From: Acidobacteriota bacterium
GTDB taxonomy: Bacteria; Acidobacteriota; Thermoanaerobaculia; Multivoradales; Multivoraceae
DNA length: 64,000 bases
Assembly (NCBI GenBank): GCA_028877275.1
Contig: JAPPFP010000006.1
Location: 372,001-436,000, forward strand
Direction of reading: 5' to 3'
Below, piece by piece: positions 25,797 to 33,849 of the stretch. Under the pieces are notes generated by a model, which was not told the origin of the DNA, did no database searches, and saw only the letters and a program-made list of their open reading frames with translations. The first letter of the stretch is position 1. Each line of letters opens with the position of its first letter. The translations under genes were made by a program, and so were the position numbers.

Positions 25797-26695
25797 CACG
25801 AATCCTCCCGTGGACCGGCCGTCCGGACGACGACGTGGGTGCCCGCGCCGTCGAGGGCAGCCTGCACGGGCCGTGCGACCCGGCCATCGGCGAAGATGAC
25901 CCGGCCGGTTCCGCCCCGGAGCGCCTCGGCGGCTCCGAGTACCTTCTTCTTCATCCGGTCTTCGGCTACACCTGTCAGAGGTTCGAGTCCGGAGTCGGGG
26001 GCGCCGCCCGAGAGCGCGTCGCGGGCGACGTCGAAACGGGGAATCAGGGAGTCTTCGTCGGGAAAGTCGGCAAGCAGTCCCGGTGTGCCGGAGAGATAGA
26101 CGAGGATCGGGGCGCCCAGGGCGGTCGCCAGGGCGGCGGCGGCGCGATCCCCGTCCACGTTCACGGCTTCGCCGTCGAAGGAGGCGCCGGGGGGCGTCAG
26201 GACCGGCAGGTAGCCGCCGTCAAGCAGCAGGTGAAGGAGCTCTCCGTTCACCTTCTCGACGGTGCCGGTCCAGTCGTCGCGCAGCACCATGCGCCGTCCG
26301 CCGTGCCGGATGCGCAGCTTGTCCTTGCGGCGCCCTTCGAACAGCCGGCCGTCGAGCCCGGACAGCCCGACCGCTGGAATGCCCTGGCGTTGCAGGAGTT
26401 CGACCCAGCGCTTGTTCAACAGTCCGCAGTAGACCATCTCGAAGATCTCGAGCGTGCGGCGGTCCGTCCGGCGGCTGCTGTAGCCGCTCTCGCTGGTCAC
26501 GAACTGCGGCGGGTGTCCCAACTGCTCGGCAACCTCGTTCGTCGTCTCCGCACCGCCGTGAACCAGGACGACGAGCCGGCCGGCTCGCCACAGGGAGCCG
26601 ACGTCGGCGGCGATCGACTCCACGTCGAGTGCCTTACCGCCGCCGGCCTTGACCACGAGCGGTCCGCCGGGGTTGTCTGGGCTGGTTTCGGCCAT
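25796..26695 (-). CDS. lysZ: LysZ, [LysW]-aminoadipate/glutamate kinase
   Basis: A 299-residue amino-acid kinase of the ArgB/LysZ fold that phosphorylates the side-chain carboxylate of the carrier-bound substrate. VVKAGGGKALD forms the phosphate-binding N-terminus, VLVHGGAETTNEVAEQLG the substrate loop, SESGYSSRRTDRRT is typical of LysZ, and NVDGDRAAAALA plus the Lys of EDRMKKKVLGA close the ATP site. AGGAG sits directly before the ATG at 26695. Upstream in-frame codons overlapping lysY are not needed. Member of the compact lysW-lysK unit. Confidence 0.9.
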   Translation of the reverse strand: MAETSPDNPGGPLVVKAGGGKALDVESIAADVGSLWRAGRLVVLVHGGAETTNEVAEQLGHPPQFVTSESGYSSRRTDRRTLEIFEMVYCGLLNKRWVELLQRQGIPAVGLSGLDGRLFEGRRKDKLRIRHGGRRMVLRDDWTGTVEKVNGELLHLLLDGGYLPVLTPPGASFDGEAVNVDGDRAAAALATALGAPILVYLSGTPGLLADFPDEDSLIPRFDVARDALSGGAPDSGLEPLTGVAEDRMKKKVLGAAEALRGGTGRVIFADGRVARPVQAALDGAGTHVVVRTAGPREDS

Positions 26696-26706
26696 TCTCC
26701 TGGCGC

Positions 26707-27789
26707 CTAGACAGGGTGAAGGCCGAGGAAGCCGAGGCCCCGGGTTTCTTCGTACCCGCACATCAGGTTGGCGCACTGGACGGCGTTACCGGCCGCGCCC
26801 TTCATCAGGTTGTCGATGGCGCAGATGACGACCAGGCGTCCGGTCCTCGCGTCGAGGTCGAAACCGACCTCGGCGTGATTGCTGCCGGCGAGGATCTTCG
26901 GTTCGGGATAGCGGTGGATGCCACGCCGGTCCTTGACCAGCCGTACGAAGGGATGCTGCCGGCAGAAGGAGCGGTAGGCACGGAAGAGTTCCCTCTCGGC
27001 GGCTCTGGTGTCCGTCACGCCGGCAAGGAAGAGGTGGCTGGTCGCCAGGACGCCGCGCACCATCTCGACTGCGGTCACCGAGAGGTGGACGTTGCCCTTG
27101 ACGTCGACGCCGCGGCTCGCGAACGCCTGCTCGACCTCGGCGGTGTGCCGGTGGCCCGTCGGCCGGAAGCTGCGCACGACGCCCGACCGCTCGGGGTGGT
27201 GGGAGGCATCGGACGACGAAGCGCCGCCCTCGCTGCTGCCGACCTTCAGTTCGGTGACGACTCCCCGTTGCCAGTCGACGAGATCGTTCTCGCGGAGCCC
27301 GGATGCGAGCAGGGGAAGCAGACCGAGCAGGGTCGCGGTCGCGTTGCATCCCACGCCGCTCGTGAGGGCGGCGCCGGCCACTGCCTCGCGGTCCAGCTCG
27401 GGCAGGCCGTACACGAAGCGGTCGAGCCACCGCGGCGCGGGATGGACGGCGCCGTACCAGTCTTCCCATGCGTCCGCCGACCGAAGCCGGAAGTCGGCGG
27501 AGAGATCGACGACCTTCGGCGCGAGTTCGGAGTAGAGGTCGATGTCCCTGGCGGCGTTGCCGTGCGGCAGGCAGAGGAAGAGCAGGTCGCAGCGCTCGAG
27601 TTCGTCCAGTGTGGAGAAACGCAGGTCGGTGTGACCGCGCAGGTTCGGGTGGGTGAAGTGCACGAAGGAGCCGGCCAGCCGGCGCGACGTGACCTGCCCG
27701 ACCTCGAACTCCGGATGACCGAGCAGCAACCGCACCAGTTCACCGCCGGCATACCCGGACCCGCCGACGATCGATGCGCGGACAGTCAC
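26707..27789 (-). CDS. lysY: LysY, [LysW]-aminoadipate/glutamate phosphate reductase
   Basis: A 360-residue ArgC-type NADPH-dependent reductase that reduces the acyl phosphate to the semialdehyde. The N-terminus [21 protein letters not shown] binds the nucleotide, the catalytic thiol is Cys148 in [14 protein letters not shown], a His lies in [14 protein letters not shown], and [15 protein letters not shown] is the ArgC signature near the C-terminus. GTG start at 27789 overlaps the lysX stop by four bases (GTGA). An in-frame extension to 28782 is antisense/out-of-frame lysX and was dropped. Confidence 0.92.
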   Translation of the reverse strand: MTVRASIVGGSGYAGGELVRLLLGHPEFEVGQVTSRRLAGSFVHFTHPNLRGHTDLRFSTLDELERCDLLFLCLPHGNAARDIDLYSELAPKVVDLSADFRLRSADAWEDWYGAVHPAPRWLDRFVYGLPELDREAVAGAALTSGVGCNATATLLGLLPLLASGLRENDLVDWQRGVVTELKVGSSEGGASSSDASHHPERSGVVRSFRPTGHRHTAEVEQAFASRGVDVKGNVHLSVTAVEMVRGVLATSHLFLAGVTDTRAAERELFRAYRSFCRQHPFVRLVKDRRGIHRYPEPKILAGSNHAEVGFDLDARTGRLVVICAIDNLMKGAAGNAVQCANLMCGYEETRGLGFLGLHPV

Positions 27790-28676
27790 GGGAACTCGCC
27801 CGCCTGGGCCTCGTCCCAGCCCACGGTGGCCACCCGCTCGACGAAGTCGATCATGCGCGCGGGGATGTCGACGCCAGTGGGTGCGATCGAGTTGCGGAAC
27901 TCCATCGTGTGGTTGACTTCCAGCACCAGCAGACCGTGCCTGGGATCTTCCACCAGGTCGACCGCCAGCAGGCCGCCGCCGACAGCGCGCGCGGCTCGGC
28001 GGCAGAGGCCGTCGATCTCCGCTGTGACCGGGCAGTTCTCGGTGGAGGCGCCTCGCGCCGTGTTGGTGATCCAGTGTGGCGCCCGGCGGTAGATCGCGCA
28101 CAGCGTCCGGCCGCCGGCGACGAAGGCCCGGATGTCCCGCTCCGGCTTGTCTACGTAGCGTTGCAGGTAGAAGATGGAGTGCTGGTATGAGCCGAGCGTG
28201 CTCTTGTGCTCGAGCAGCGCTTCCGCGGCGTCGCGGTCGTTGATGCGCGCCACCAGGCGGCCCCAGGATCCGACGGTCGGCTTCATCACGACCGGGTAGC
28301 CGAGTTCCTCGATCGCGAGCAGGGCAGCCTCCGGCGTCGAGGCTACCCGGGTTGCGGGTGTCGGCACCGAGGCCGCCTGGAGCAGGCTCGAGGTGCGGAC
28401 CTTGTCGCCGCAGTTCTCGATCACGCAGGCGGGGTTGACGGTGGCCACCCCGCGGTCGGCCAGGACGCGCAGGTTGGCCAGGGCCCGGCTGTAGCTGATC
28501 GAACGGTCGAAGATGACATCGAAGTCGAAGGACGGCTCGAGTGCGCTGCGGCCGGCGAGCGCCAGGACGACCCTGCGGTCGTCGATCAACTCGACGTCGG
28601 CCGGCCGACGCTCGAGTTCGGCGAACAGCAGTTTCTCTTCGGGCCTGACCCGGCTGTAGAGGACTCCGATGCGCAT
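27786..28676 (-). CDS. lysX: LysX, LysW-aminoadipate/glutamate ligase
   Basis: A 296-residue RimK-type ATP-grasp ligase that joins the alpha-amino group of 2-aminoadipate (or glutamate) to the C-terminal Glu of LysW. Features: [17 protein letters not shown] at the N-terminus, [31 protein letters not shown], the ATP-grasp [17 protein letters not shown], and the metal-binding [14 protein letters not shown]. The specificity loop carries NTARG. Published work separates LysX and ArgX by residues in that region, but I cannot place this one securely. It starts 12 bases after lysW. Confidence 0.92.
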   Translation of the reverse strand: MRIGVLYSRVRPEEKLLFAELERRPADVELIDDRRVVLALAGRSALEPSFDFDVIFDRSISYSRALANLRVLADRGVATVNPACVIENCGDKVRTSSLLQAASVPTPATRVASTPEAALLAIEELGYPVVMKPTVGSWGRLVARINDRDAAEALLEHKSTLGSYQHSIFYLQRYVDKPERDIRAFVAGGRTLCAIYRRAPHWITNTARGASTENCPVTAEIDGLCRRAARAVGGGLLAVDLVEDPRHGLLVLEVNHTMEFRNSIAPTGVDIPARMIDFVERVATVGWDEAQAGEFP

Positions 28677-28688
28677 CTGCCGGCTCCG

Positions 28689-28874
28689 CTACTCGCCCCA
28701 GTCCTCTTCTTCTTCCGGCGCGAGCTCCAGGGTGACGGGGTCGAGTTCGATCACTTCGAGGTCGACGCCGCAGCCGGCGCACTGGACGATCTCATGCTGC
28801 ATCACGGCCTCGAGCCTCACGGACTCGAAGCACTCGGGGCACTCGCTGTCGGCGTCGACGGTCTGGAGTTCCAT
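28689..28874 (-). CDS. lysW: LysW amino-group carrier protein
   Basis: A 61-residue acidic carrier protein. Cys12/Cys15 (CPEC) and Cys32/Cys35 (CAGC) form the zinc site, and the protein ends in the family-defining EDWGE, whose terminal Glu61 takes the substrate through an isopeptide-like amide. GAGGAAA precedes the ATG at 28874 by about 8 bases. It is the first gene of the six-gene cluster and is preceded by a promoter, a possible leader peptide and a terminator-like hairpin. Recognition is near certain from the C-terminus and the neighbours. Confidence 0.96.
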   Translation of the reverse strand: MELQTVDADSECPECFESVRLEAVMQHEIVQCAGCGVDLEVIELDPVTLELAPEEEEDWGE

Positions 28875-28908
28875 TGCAGTGTTTCCTCGGTCGGGTTTGC
28901 GCTCGCAG

Positions 28909-28946
28909 AAAGAAGAAAAGCCGGCTCATCCTTCTGGATGGCCGGC
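28909..28946 (-). terminator. Terminator-like hairpin in the lysW leader (putative attenuator)
   Basis: On the minus strand GCCGGC...ATCC-AGAA-GGAT...GCCGGC forms a stem-loop (28920-28946) followed at once by the pyrimidine run TTTTCTTCTTT (28909-28919). This is the usual layout of a Rho-independent terminator, yet it lies between the promoter and lysW, 35 bases before the start codon. Placement inside the leader suggests conditional termination. Confidence 0.7.
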
Positions 28947-28948
28947 CT

Positions 28949-28975
28949 CTAGGAGAAGATGCGTTCTCGATCTAG
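28949..28975 (-). promoter_or_regulatory. Second stem-loop in the lysW leader (pause or antiterminator candidate)
   Basis: CTAG and GAGAA pair with TTCTC and CTAG around a six-base loop, with a three-base bulge on one side. It sits three bases before the terminator hairpin and about 5 bases after the stop codon of the candidate leader peptide, as in amino-acid attenuators. Confidence 0.45.
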
Positions 28976-28979
28976 CAGG

Positions 28980-29069
28980 TCACCCAGGATCGTGTCCCGG
29001 ACGCTTCGCGCCGCGGCAGTGCCCCTTGGCGAGGGGAGCGGTCGAGGCGGAGGTGAAGAGGACGCTCAT
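28980..29069 (-). CDS. Candidate 29-residue leader peptide upstream of lysW
   Basis: An ATG-started 29-codon frame lies wholly inside the lysW leader. Its peptide holds Lys15, Arg19, Lys22 and Arg23 in the second half (AKGHCRGAKRPG) and its stop codon falls just before the tandem hairpins. That geometry fits ribosome-mediated attenuation responding to Lys-tRNA or Arg-tRNA. There is no clear Shine-Dalgarno sequence and the enrichment is modest, so it may be fortuitous. No homology can be assessed for so short a peptide. Confidence 0.3.
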   Translation of the reverse strand: MSVLFTSASTAPLAKGHCRGAKRPGHDPG

Positions 29070-29097
29070 CTTGCGGTTCGGCGTTGAACGGGCGCAG

Positions 29098-29126
29098 AGG
29101 GTAAGGAATCGGTACCGTGCTGTCAA
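29098..29126 (-). promoter_or_regulatory. Promoter of the lysW cluster
   Basis: On the minus strand a perfect TTGACA (29121-29126) is followed after exactly 17 bases by TACCCT (29098-29103). A start site near 29091 gives a leader of about 215 bases. The -35 box overlaps the stop codon of the upstream rhodanese gene. Confidence 0.6.
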
Positions 29127-29533
29127 GCGCGGGGCTCCCGCCCGTCCTCCGTTCGCAGCACGGGCGCGTCGGCCTTCGTCCAGGCCGTGAAGCCGCCGCC
29201 GATGTGGGACACGGGCGCGAGTCCCATGTCCTGGACCGCCTTCGTCGCGAGCGCGGAGCGCCAGCCGCTGGCGCAGTGGAAGATGAACTCCCGATCGCCG
29301 CCGAAGACGTCCTTGAAGTAGGGGCTGTCCGGATCCACCCAGAACTCGATCATGCCCCGGGGCGCGTGGAAGGAGCCGGGGATGAAGCCCTCGCGCGCCC
29401 GCTCGCGGATGTCGCGCAGGTCGACGATGAGCGCTCCGGCCCGCTGCCGCTCGAGCGCGGCCGCGACCGTGACCGTCTCGACCGCGGCGTCCGCCTCGGC
29501 GACCAGTTGCCGGACTCCCCTGGTGATTGCCAC
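29123..29533 (-). CDS. Rhodanese-like sulfurtransferase
   Basis: A 136-residue single-domain rhodanese. LIVDLRDIRERAREGFIPGSFHAPRG is the CH2A-type block and Cys87 in FHCASGWRSALATKAVQDMG is the persulfide-forming residue. Size and lack of a signal peptide suggest a cytoplasmic protein that moves sulfane sulfur to an acceptor such as cyanide or a thiol. It starts four bases after the MOSC gene stop; rhodanese and MOSC proteins both deal with sulfur transfer, so cooperation is plausible. Confidence 0.88.
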   Translation of the reverse strand: MAITRGVRQLVAEADAAVETVTVAAALERQRAGALIVDLRDIRERAREGFIPGSFHAPRGMIEFWVDPDSPYFKDVFGGDREFIFHCASGWRSALATKAVQDMGLAPVSHIGGGFTAWTKADAPVLRTEDGREPRA

Positions 29534-29537
29534 TGCG

Positions 29538-30119
29538 CTAGTCCACCTTCCGGATCGTGTCGCCGACGCGCGCCGTTCCCGGCTCGACGACGCGGGCGTA
29601 GATGCCGCGCAGGTGGCGCGACCTGCCCTCGGGTGTGGCGGTGAACTTGAGCGCCTCCAGGCCGAAGCGCTGCCGGTACTTGCTGCAGCCGGTGTGGGGG
29701 AGGGCCGTGACCTCGATGGTCGCGCCGCCGATGCGGAGGCGGGTGCCCGGCGGCAGGTTGCTCTCGCTCAGGTCGAGGTCGACGTAGAGCTGGTCGCCGG
29801 CGAGCGGCCACCGGTCACGGCCGCCCGCGATCAGGTCGGCGAACCTTGCGTTGGTCAGGGTGAGCTGTGCGTCGGGATCGGGTGAGCCGTCGGGAAGGGA
29901 GTAGCCGCGGCGGGTCCTCCAGGAGTCTCCGGCGAGGCCCTCCTCGGTGGTGAACCGTCCCTCGTCGAGCGTCTCACGCTGGTTGACTCTGGGCCGCCGG
30001 ACGATCATCTCCAGCGTGCCGCTGTCGGCGGGTGAGGCCAGGACGTGGCCGAAGCCGGCCTTCAGGTCCGCCTCGGTGAGGTGGGTGGCTTCGGGGGTGT
30101 CTTCGAGGTCAGCGCACAC
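29538..30119 (-). CDS. MOSC-domain protein
   Basis: A 193-residue stand-alone MOSC domain (molybdenum cofactor sulfurase C-terminal type). Characteristic blocks: EGLAGDSW, LTLTNARFADLIAGG, QLYVDLDLSESNLPPGTRLRIG, and PHTGCSKYRQRFGLEALKF with the conserved Cys thought to carry sulfur or a metal ligand. The GTG start at 30119 lies inside the end of the VWA gene (11-base overlap), so translation is probably coupled. A longer frame to 30368 would be wholly antisense-like overlap with the VWA gene and is rejected. Confidence 0.85.
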   Translation of the reverse strand: MCADLEDTPEATHLTEADLKAGFGHVLASPADSGTLEMIVRRPRVNQRETLDEGRFTTEEGLAGDSWRTRRGYSLPDGSPDPDAQLTLTNARFADLIAGGRDRWPLAGDQLYVDLDLSESNLPPGTRLRIGGATIEVTALPHTGCSKYRQRFGLEALKFTATPEGRSRHLRGIYARVVEPGTARVGDTIRKVD

Positions 30120-31902
30120 TGAATTCTCTCCTGATGTAGGAACCGTTGCCGCCGTTCTCGTCCCAGAGGCCGATCGCGACCCGGTGGCTGCCGCGCGGGA
30201 TCGGGTACTCGAAGCTGACGGCGAAGAACTGGTCCCGGGCCTCCGCCCAGTCCCCGTCGGGGATGGCCAGGGGCAGGACGATGTGGCTCGGAGCCAGTTG
30301 CTCGCCGTCCTCGGTGAGAACGACGGCGACCACGCGCACCTGATCGGTGCGTTCGCCAGCTTGCTCAACCATGACGAGCTTGTCGAGGGGCACGGAGACG
30401 GTGAAGCCGACGTCGTAGAAGCCGCCGCCGCCCGTGTCCCACTGAATGCTGTCGATGTGGAGTCCGTGGGGGTTCTCCGTCCAGCCGAGCAGCAGGGCGC
30501 CGACCGTGCGCTCGGCCAGCCGCTCGCGGAGAGATCGCGCCACGTAGCTCGTCCGGTGGCGCAGCCGGAGGTTCCGCGGCCGGGTCCTGATGCGAACCTC
30601 GTGGATCGAGCCCTCGACGAACTCGTCGAGGACGTAGCCGAGCGAGTAGTAGGAGCGGAGATCCGCCGCCACCTGGTCGAAGAAAGCTCCCACGTTGCGG
30701 CCGGAAACCCATGCGCGGCCGCCGGTGTCGTGGGCGAGCCCGTTCAGCACGCCGCGCAGGTCGGAGAGGTAGGTGAGCTTCTGCTGGTCCGACACGCGCT
30801 CGGAAAGCGCCGCCGCGGCGACTTCGACCTCCGGCGGCTTGAAGGCATAGAAGGACACGCGATGGGAGTTCGCGAGCGCGGCCAGGCCGTCGTACCGGTC
30901 ACTGAGGTCGAATGCGGAGAGATGTTGCTGGAAGGAAGTGGCGGAGAGCGCCGCCGTGCCTTGAATGTTCGAGTTCCTCGTGTAGAGGTTGTTCGGTGCG
31001 TCGAAGCCCTCCGGTGCGTCGACCTCGCGGTTCTGCATCAGCTCGACGCCGGTTTCTTCCCGGCGACCGGCCACCCGCTTCTGCACGTTCTGGAGGAGGC
31101 GGTCGAACGGCCGCGCCGCGAAGCCGTCGCTGATCAGGAAGAAGGCCTTGCGCCCGGGAACCAGGGCAAGCGAGTCGACGACTTCCTCGATCGCGTCGGC
31201 GGTGCGGGCGCTGTCGTGATGCACGACGCGCGCGTAGGCGAGCAGCTCGGCAAGCGTTGCTCGCAGAGCGCCGATGCTCCCGGCCGACTCTTGCCGCCGC
31301 GCGTTCAGTTGATCCATCAACTGCAGGAAGCTCTCCTGGGACCTGCGCTTGAGGCCCTGAGCTTCCGTGAAGACCTGGTGTGCGGCTTCAGCCCGATTCA
31401 GCCCCTGGGCGAGGGCGATGTAGTCCGTCGTCAGGTCCTGGAGCAACCTCAACTCGCCGTCGAAGGCGACCACCATCGCGTAGACGGGAACGTCGCGGTC
31501 TCCCGCTTCCAGTTGGCCGCGGGCGAAGTCCTTGATCTGGTCCATGACCGCGGAGCGGCTGGCGACAGAGAGATGTGTGTTGTCGAAGAAGAACGCGATC
31601 GACAGCGGCTCGTGAACGAGTTCCGGGTCCGCGTCGCCGGCGCCGCCGTGGCTGAAGTAGCTGAGTTCGACCGGCTCGCCGTTGTCGAAGACCCGGAAGT
31701 TCTGGCGCGACAGGTCGTCGGCCGGACGTCCGTTGCGGTCGGTCGCGACGACGTCCACGTTGACCACGGTCACCTCGACAACGTCGCTCAGTTCGCCGAC
31801 ACCCCGGCCGAGTGGGGCCTCCTGCCCGGCTTCAGCGGTGGTCGCCGGGCCCGGCGGGGTTCCGAGTGCCAGCACTGCGCCGAGCAGAGTCGCTCCGATC
31901 AT
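30109..31902 (-). CDS. Exported VWA-domain protein, Acidobacteria-type VWFA-related
   Basis: A 597-residue protein with an N-terminal signal sequence (MIGATLLGAVLALG). The block VTVVNVDVVATDRNGRPADDLSRQNFRVFDNGEPVEL followed by IAFFFDNTHLS is the start of the VWFA-related domain described mainly in Acidobacteria; here the MIDAS DxSxS is reduced to DNTHLS. The strand FFLISDGF and later GGRAWVSGRNVGAFFDQVAADLRSYYSLGY complete that fold. The C-terminal third is beta-rich. It probably acts in the periplasm or at the surface; partner unknown. ATG 31902 was chosen (GAGAG ribosome site); GTG 31905 is adjacent. Confidence 0.85.
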   Translation of the reverse strand: MIGATLLGAVLALGTPPGPATTAEAGQEAPLGRGVGELSDVVEVTVVNVDVVATDRNGRPADDLSRQNFRVFDNGEPVELSYFSHGGAGDADPELVHEPLSIAFFFDNTHLSVASRSAVMDQIKDFARGQLEAGDRDVPVYAMVVAFDGELRLLQDLTTDYIALAQGLNRAEAAHQVFTEAQGLKRRSQESFLQLMDQLNARRQESAGSIGALRATLAELLAYARVVHHDSARTADAIEEVVDSLALVPGRKAFFLISDGFAARPFDRLLQNVQKRVAGRREETGVELMQNREVDAPEGFDAPNNLYTRNSNIQGTAALSATSFQQHLSAFDLSDRYDGLAALANSHRVSFYAFKPPEVEVAAAALSERVSDQQKLTYLSDLRGVLNGLAHDTGGRAWVSGRNVGAFFDQVAADLRSYYSLGYVLDEFVEGSIHEVRIRTRPRNLRLRHRTSYVARSLRERLAERTVGALLLGWTENPHGLHIDSIQWDTGGGGFYDVGFTVSVPLDKLVMVEQAGERTDQVRVVAVVLTEDGEQLAPSHIVLPLAIPDGDWAEARDQFFAVSFEYPIPRGSHRVAIGLWDENGGNGSYIRREFSVR

Positions 31903-31922
31903 CACGTTGTCTCTCAGAATGG

Positions 31923-32642
31923 CTACGGTGTGTGCCGCTCCAGGAAAGCCCTCACCTCGGCCGCCGCTACGGTTGCCGCCTGTTCGGTCTTCCACTCGAG
32001 GATCATCTCGTTGTTGGGCGCCAGGGCGGCGATTTTCTCGGCGATCGGCCGGGGATGATAGGCGTCGTCGCCGGCCAGGATCAGGAGGGGAGTCTCTACT
32101 CCGGCCACGAAGTCGCGGTCCACGTTGAAGGTGAAGTCACCGCCGTACATCCGTTCACGGAAGGAGGGCAGCGCCGAAGCATCCACGTCGTCCCGATGCT
32201 CGAGCAGGGCATCGGCCCAGGTGTCGAACATGGCGTAGAACAGGTCCTGGTTCTCGTGATGGCCGATCGGGTTCTGGAGCACGGCTGCGCCCACCCGCGA
32301 GGGATCCGCCTGGAGCACGCCCAGGCAGTACGAAGAGCCGATGCAACCGCCCATCAGGTGACAGTGCTCGATGTCCAGGTGATCGAGGAGCGCGAGGTGA
32401 TCGTCCGTGTACGAATGCCAGCCGTCCGCGGCGGTTACCGGCGCCGTGGACTCGCCGGCGTTGCGCTGGTCCATCGAGATGACGCGGAACGCCCCCGAGA
32501 GCGCCTCGCGCGGGTCGAACGGGCTCGTTGCCCAGATGTCGGCGGCCGAACGCATGCCGCCGGGCGCAAACAGCAGCACCGGGAAGCCCTCGCCGGCTTC
32601 CCACCACCGGATTCGCGTCTCGCCTCGCTCGAAGACCGGCAT
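31923..32642 (-). CDS. Alpha/beta hydrolase with a Cys nucleophile
   Basis: A 239-residue alpha/beta-hydrolase-fold protein without a signal peptide. FAPGG supplies the oxyanion region, the nucleophile elbow is GGCIGSS with Cys100 in place of the usual Ser, and the acid is probably in LILAGDDAYHP. Cys-nucleophile members such as dienelactone hydrolases exist, so the change need not abolish activity. The codon is unambiguously TGC. It heads a minus-strand chain with the VWA, MOSC and rhodanese genes, 20 bases from the VWA start. Substrate unknown. Confidence 0.85.
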   Translation of the reverse strand: MPVFERGETRIRWWEAGEGFPVLLFAPGGMRSAADIWATSPFDPREALSGAFRVISMDQRNAGESTAPVTAADGWHSYTDDHLALLDHLDIEHCHLMGGCIGSSYCLGVLQADPSRVGAAVLQNPIGHHENQDLFYAMFDTWADALLEHRDDVDASALPSFRERMYGGDFTFNVDRDFVAGVETPLLILAGDDAYHPRPIAEKIAALAPNNEMILEWKTEQAATVAAAEVRAFLERHTP

Positions 32643-32747
32643 GGAACTAGCGTACCAGCGGAAGGCGACCGGAGACTTCGGCGATCACGAAGTAGATGGA
32701 ACCTCGCCGGCTGATCGTGCGTAGAGTGCAACAGGGAGGAACGATTG

Positions 32748-33383
32748 ATGGAACATGACGAGATGAACGACGACACCTCTTCGTCTGGAGACTCCACACC
32801 CGAATCGTCGACATCCGGCGGGCCGCCGGAGCCGCCGGAATCGCCGGCGCAACCGCCGGAGCCGCCCGCGGCGGACGCCGGTCCCGGTCTGGCCGGTCAG
32901 ATTGCCGCCGGTCTGGCCCTGATCGCGCTGGGTGGCCTTCTGCTGTTTCTGGAGCGCCTCGAAAGCGGCGCCCACGCGCACCTGCTGTTCATCCTGATCG
33001 GGGGCATCTTCATCGCGGGCTACCTTTACAAGCGGGCGTTCGGGTTGCTCATTCCCGGAGCGCTGCTCATGGGGATGGGAGGTGGCCTGGCCTTCGAGGA
33101 TCTGCACTCCGGCCCGTTCGTCGACGGCGACAACGTCGCTCTGGGCCTCGGCCTGGGGTTCGTTCTGATCTACGTCGGCTCCCTGCTGTACGAGCGGCAG
33201 AACCGCTGGTGGCCGCTGATCCCCGGTGGAGTCCTCGTCATCGCGGCGCTTCCGGATTTCGTCTGGGTGGACGACGTCCTCGACTTCTGGCCTGTTGCCG
33301 TCATGGCGGTCGGCGTCCTCCTGCTCTTCCGTGGTGTCGTGTCGCGCCAGAGGGAGGGAGAAGCCCGGCGAGTCGATCCCTGA
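32748..33383 (+). CDS. Small polytopic membrane protein, LiaF/DUF5668-like
   Basis: A 211-residue membrane protein. AGGGAGGA precedes the ATG at 32748. Residues 1-45 are acidic and then Pro/Gly-rich (PPEPPESPAQPPEPP), presumably cytoplasmic. Five hydrophobic segments follow, with Gly-rich turns (GLALIALGGLLLF, LLFILIGGIFIAGYL, ALGLGLGFVLIYVGSLL, WPVAVMAVGVLLLF), in the style of DUF5668 or LiaI/LiaF transmembrane regions. The C-terminus is a short basic tail. Function unknown, possibly envelope-stress related. Confidence 0.65.
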   Translation: MEHDEMNDDTSSSGDSTPESSTSGGPPEPPESPAQPPEPPAADAGPGLAGQIAAGLALIALGGLLLFLERLESGAHAHLLFILIGGIFIAGYLYKRAFGLLIPGALLMGMGGGLAFEDLHSGPFVDGDNVALGLGLGFVLIYVGSLLYERQNRWWPLIPGGVLVIAALPDFVWVDDVLDFWPVAVMAVGVLLLFRGVVSRQREGEARRVDP

Positions 33384-33384
33384 C

Positions 33385-33420
33385 GGTCGTCGGCGGGTAA
33401 CATCCGCCGCCACGACGACC
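33385..33420 (+). terminator. Imperfect hairpin after the membrane protein gene
   Basis: GGTCGTC...GACGACC with inner GGCGG/CCGCC pairs spans the 51-base gap between stop 33383 and the VOC gene, ending just before its AGGAGG ribosome site. It may terminate or protect the upstream message. No U tract is present. Confidence 0.4.
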
Positions 33421-33434
33421 AGGAGGGAGTTGCT

Positions 33435-33836
33435 TTGAGCGTACAACTGACGAAGGAATCGATCGATCTCGGCATCGTGGTGCGTGACGCGGAGGCGTCG
33501 CTTCATTTCTACCGTGACATCCTCGGGCTCGAGGATCAGGGCGAGATGCCGATGCCGGGCGGCACGATGCACCGCCTGCTCTGCGGTACGAGCCTGATCA
33601 AGCTCGTGTCGCTGTCGAGACTGCCGGAGGCGGGGGCGCCACCGGGAGGCATCGGAGGAGCGACGGGCTACCGGTACTGGACCCTGTCGGTCTCGAACCT
33701 GGACGAGGCTACGGCCCAGGCGGAGGAGGCGGGCCGCAAGGTCGTCATCTCGCCGCGCGAGATTCGTCCCGGCGTCAAGATCTCGATGATCGAGGATCCG
33801 GACGGCAACTGGGTCGAGTTGCTTCAGGTCGGCTGA
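33435..33836 (+). CDS. VOC-family (glyoxalase/bleomycin-resistance fold) protein
   Basis: A 133-residue metalloenzyme-fold protein with the paired beta-alpha-beta-beta-beta units of the vicinal oxygen chelate family: DLGIVVRDAEASLHFYRDILGLE starts the first half and YWTLSVSNLDEATAQAEEAGRKV the second. The C-terminal SMIEDPDGNWVELLQ supplies the usual Glu metal ligand. TTG start with AGGAGG 8 bases upstream. The reaction is not predictable from sequence; lyase, dioxygenase and isomerase roles all occur in the family. Confidence 0.88.
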   Translation: MSVQLTKESIDLGIVVRDAEASLHFYRDILGLEDQGEMPMPGGTMHRLLCGTSLIKLVSLSRLPEAGAPPGGIGGATGYRYWTLSVSNLDEATAQAEEAGRKVVISPREIRPGVKISMIEDPDGNWVELLQVG

Positions 33837-33849
33837 CGGGCCGCGGGGT

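Noticed and set aside
24628..25887. Apparent fusion of an upstream segment to lysK
   Set aside because: The extended frame is an out-of-frame reading of lysJ; LysK homology begins at the ATG at 24630.
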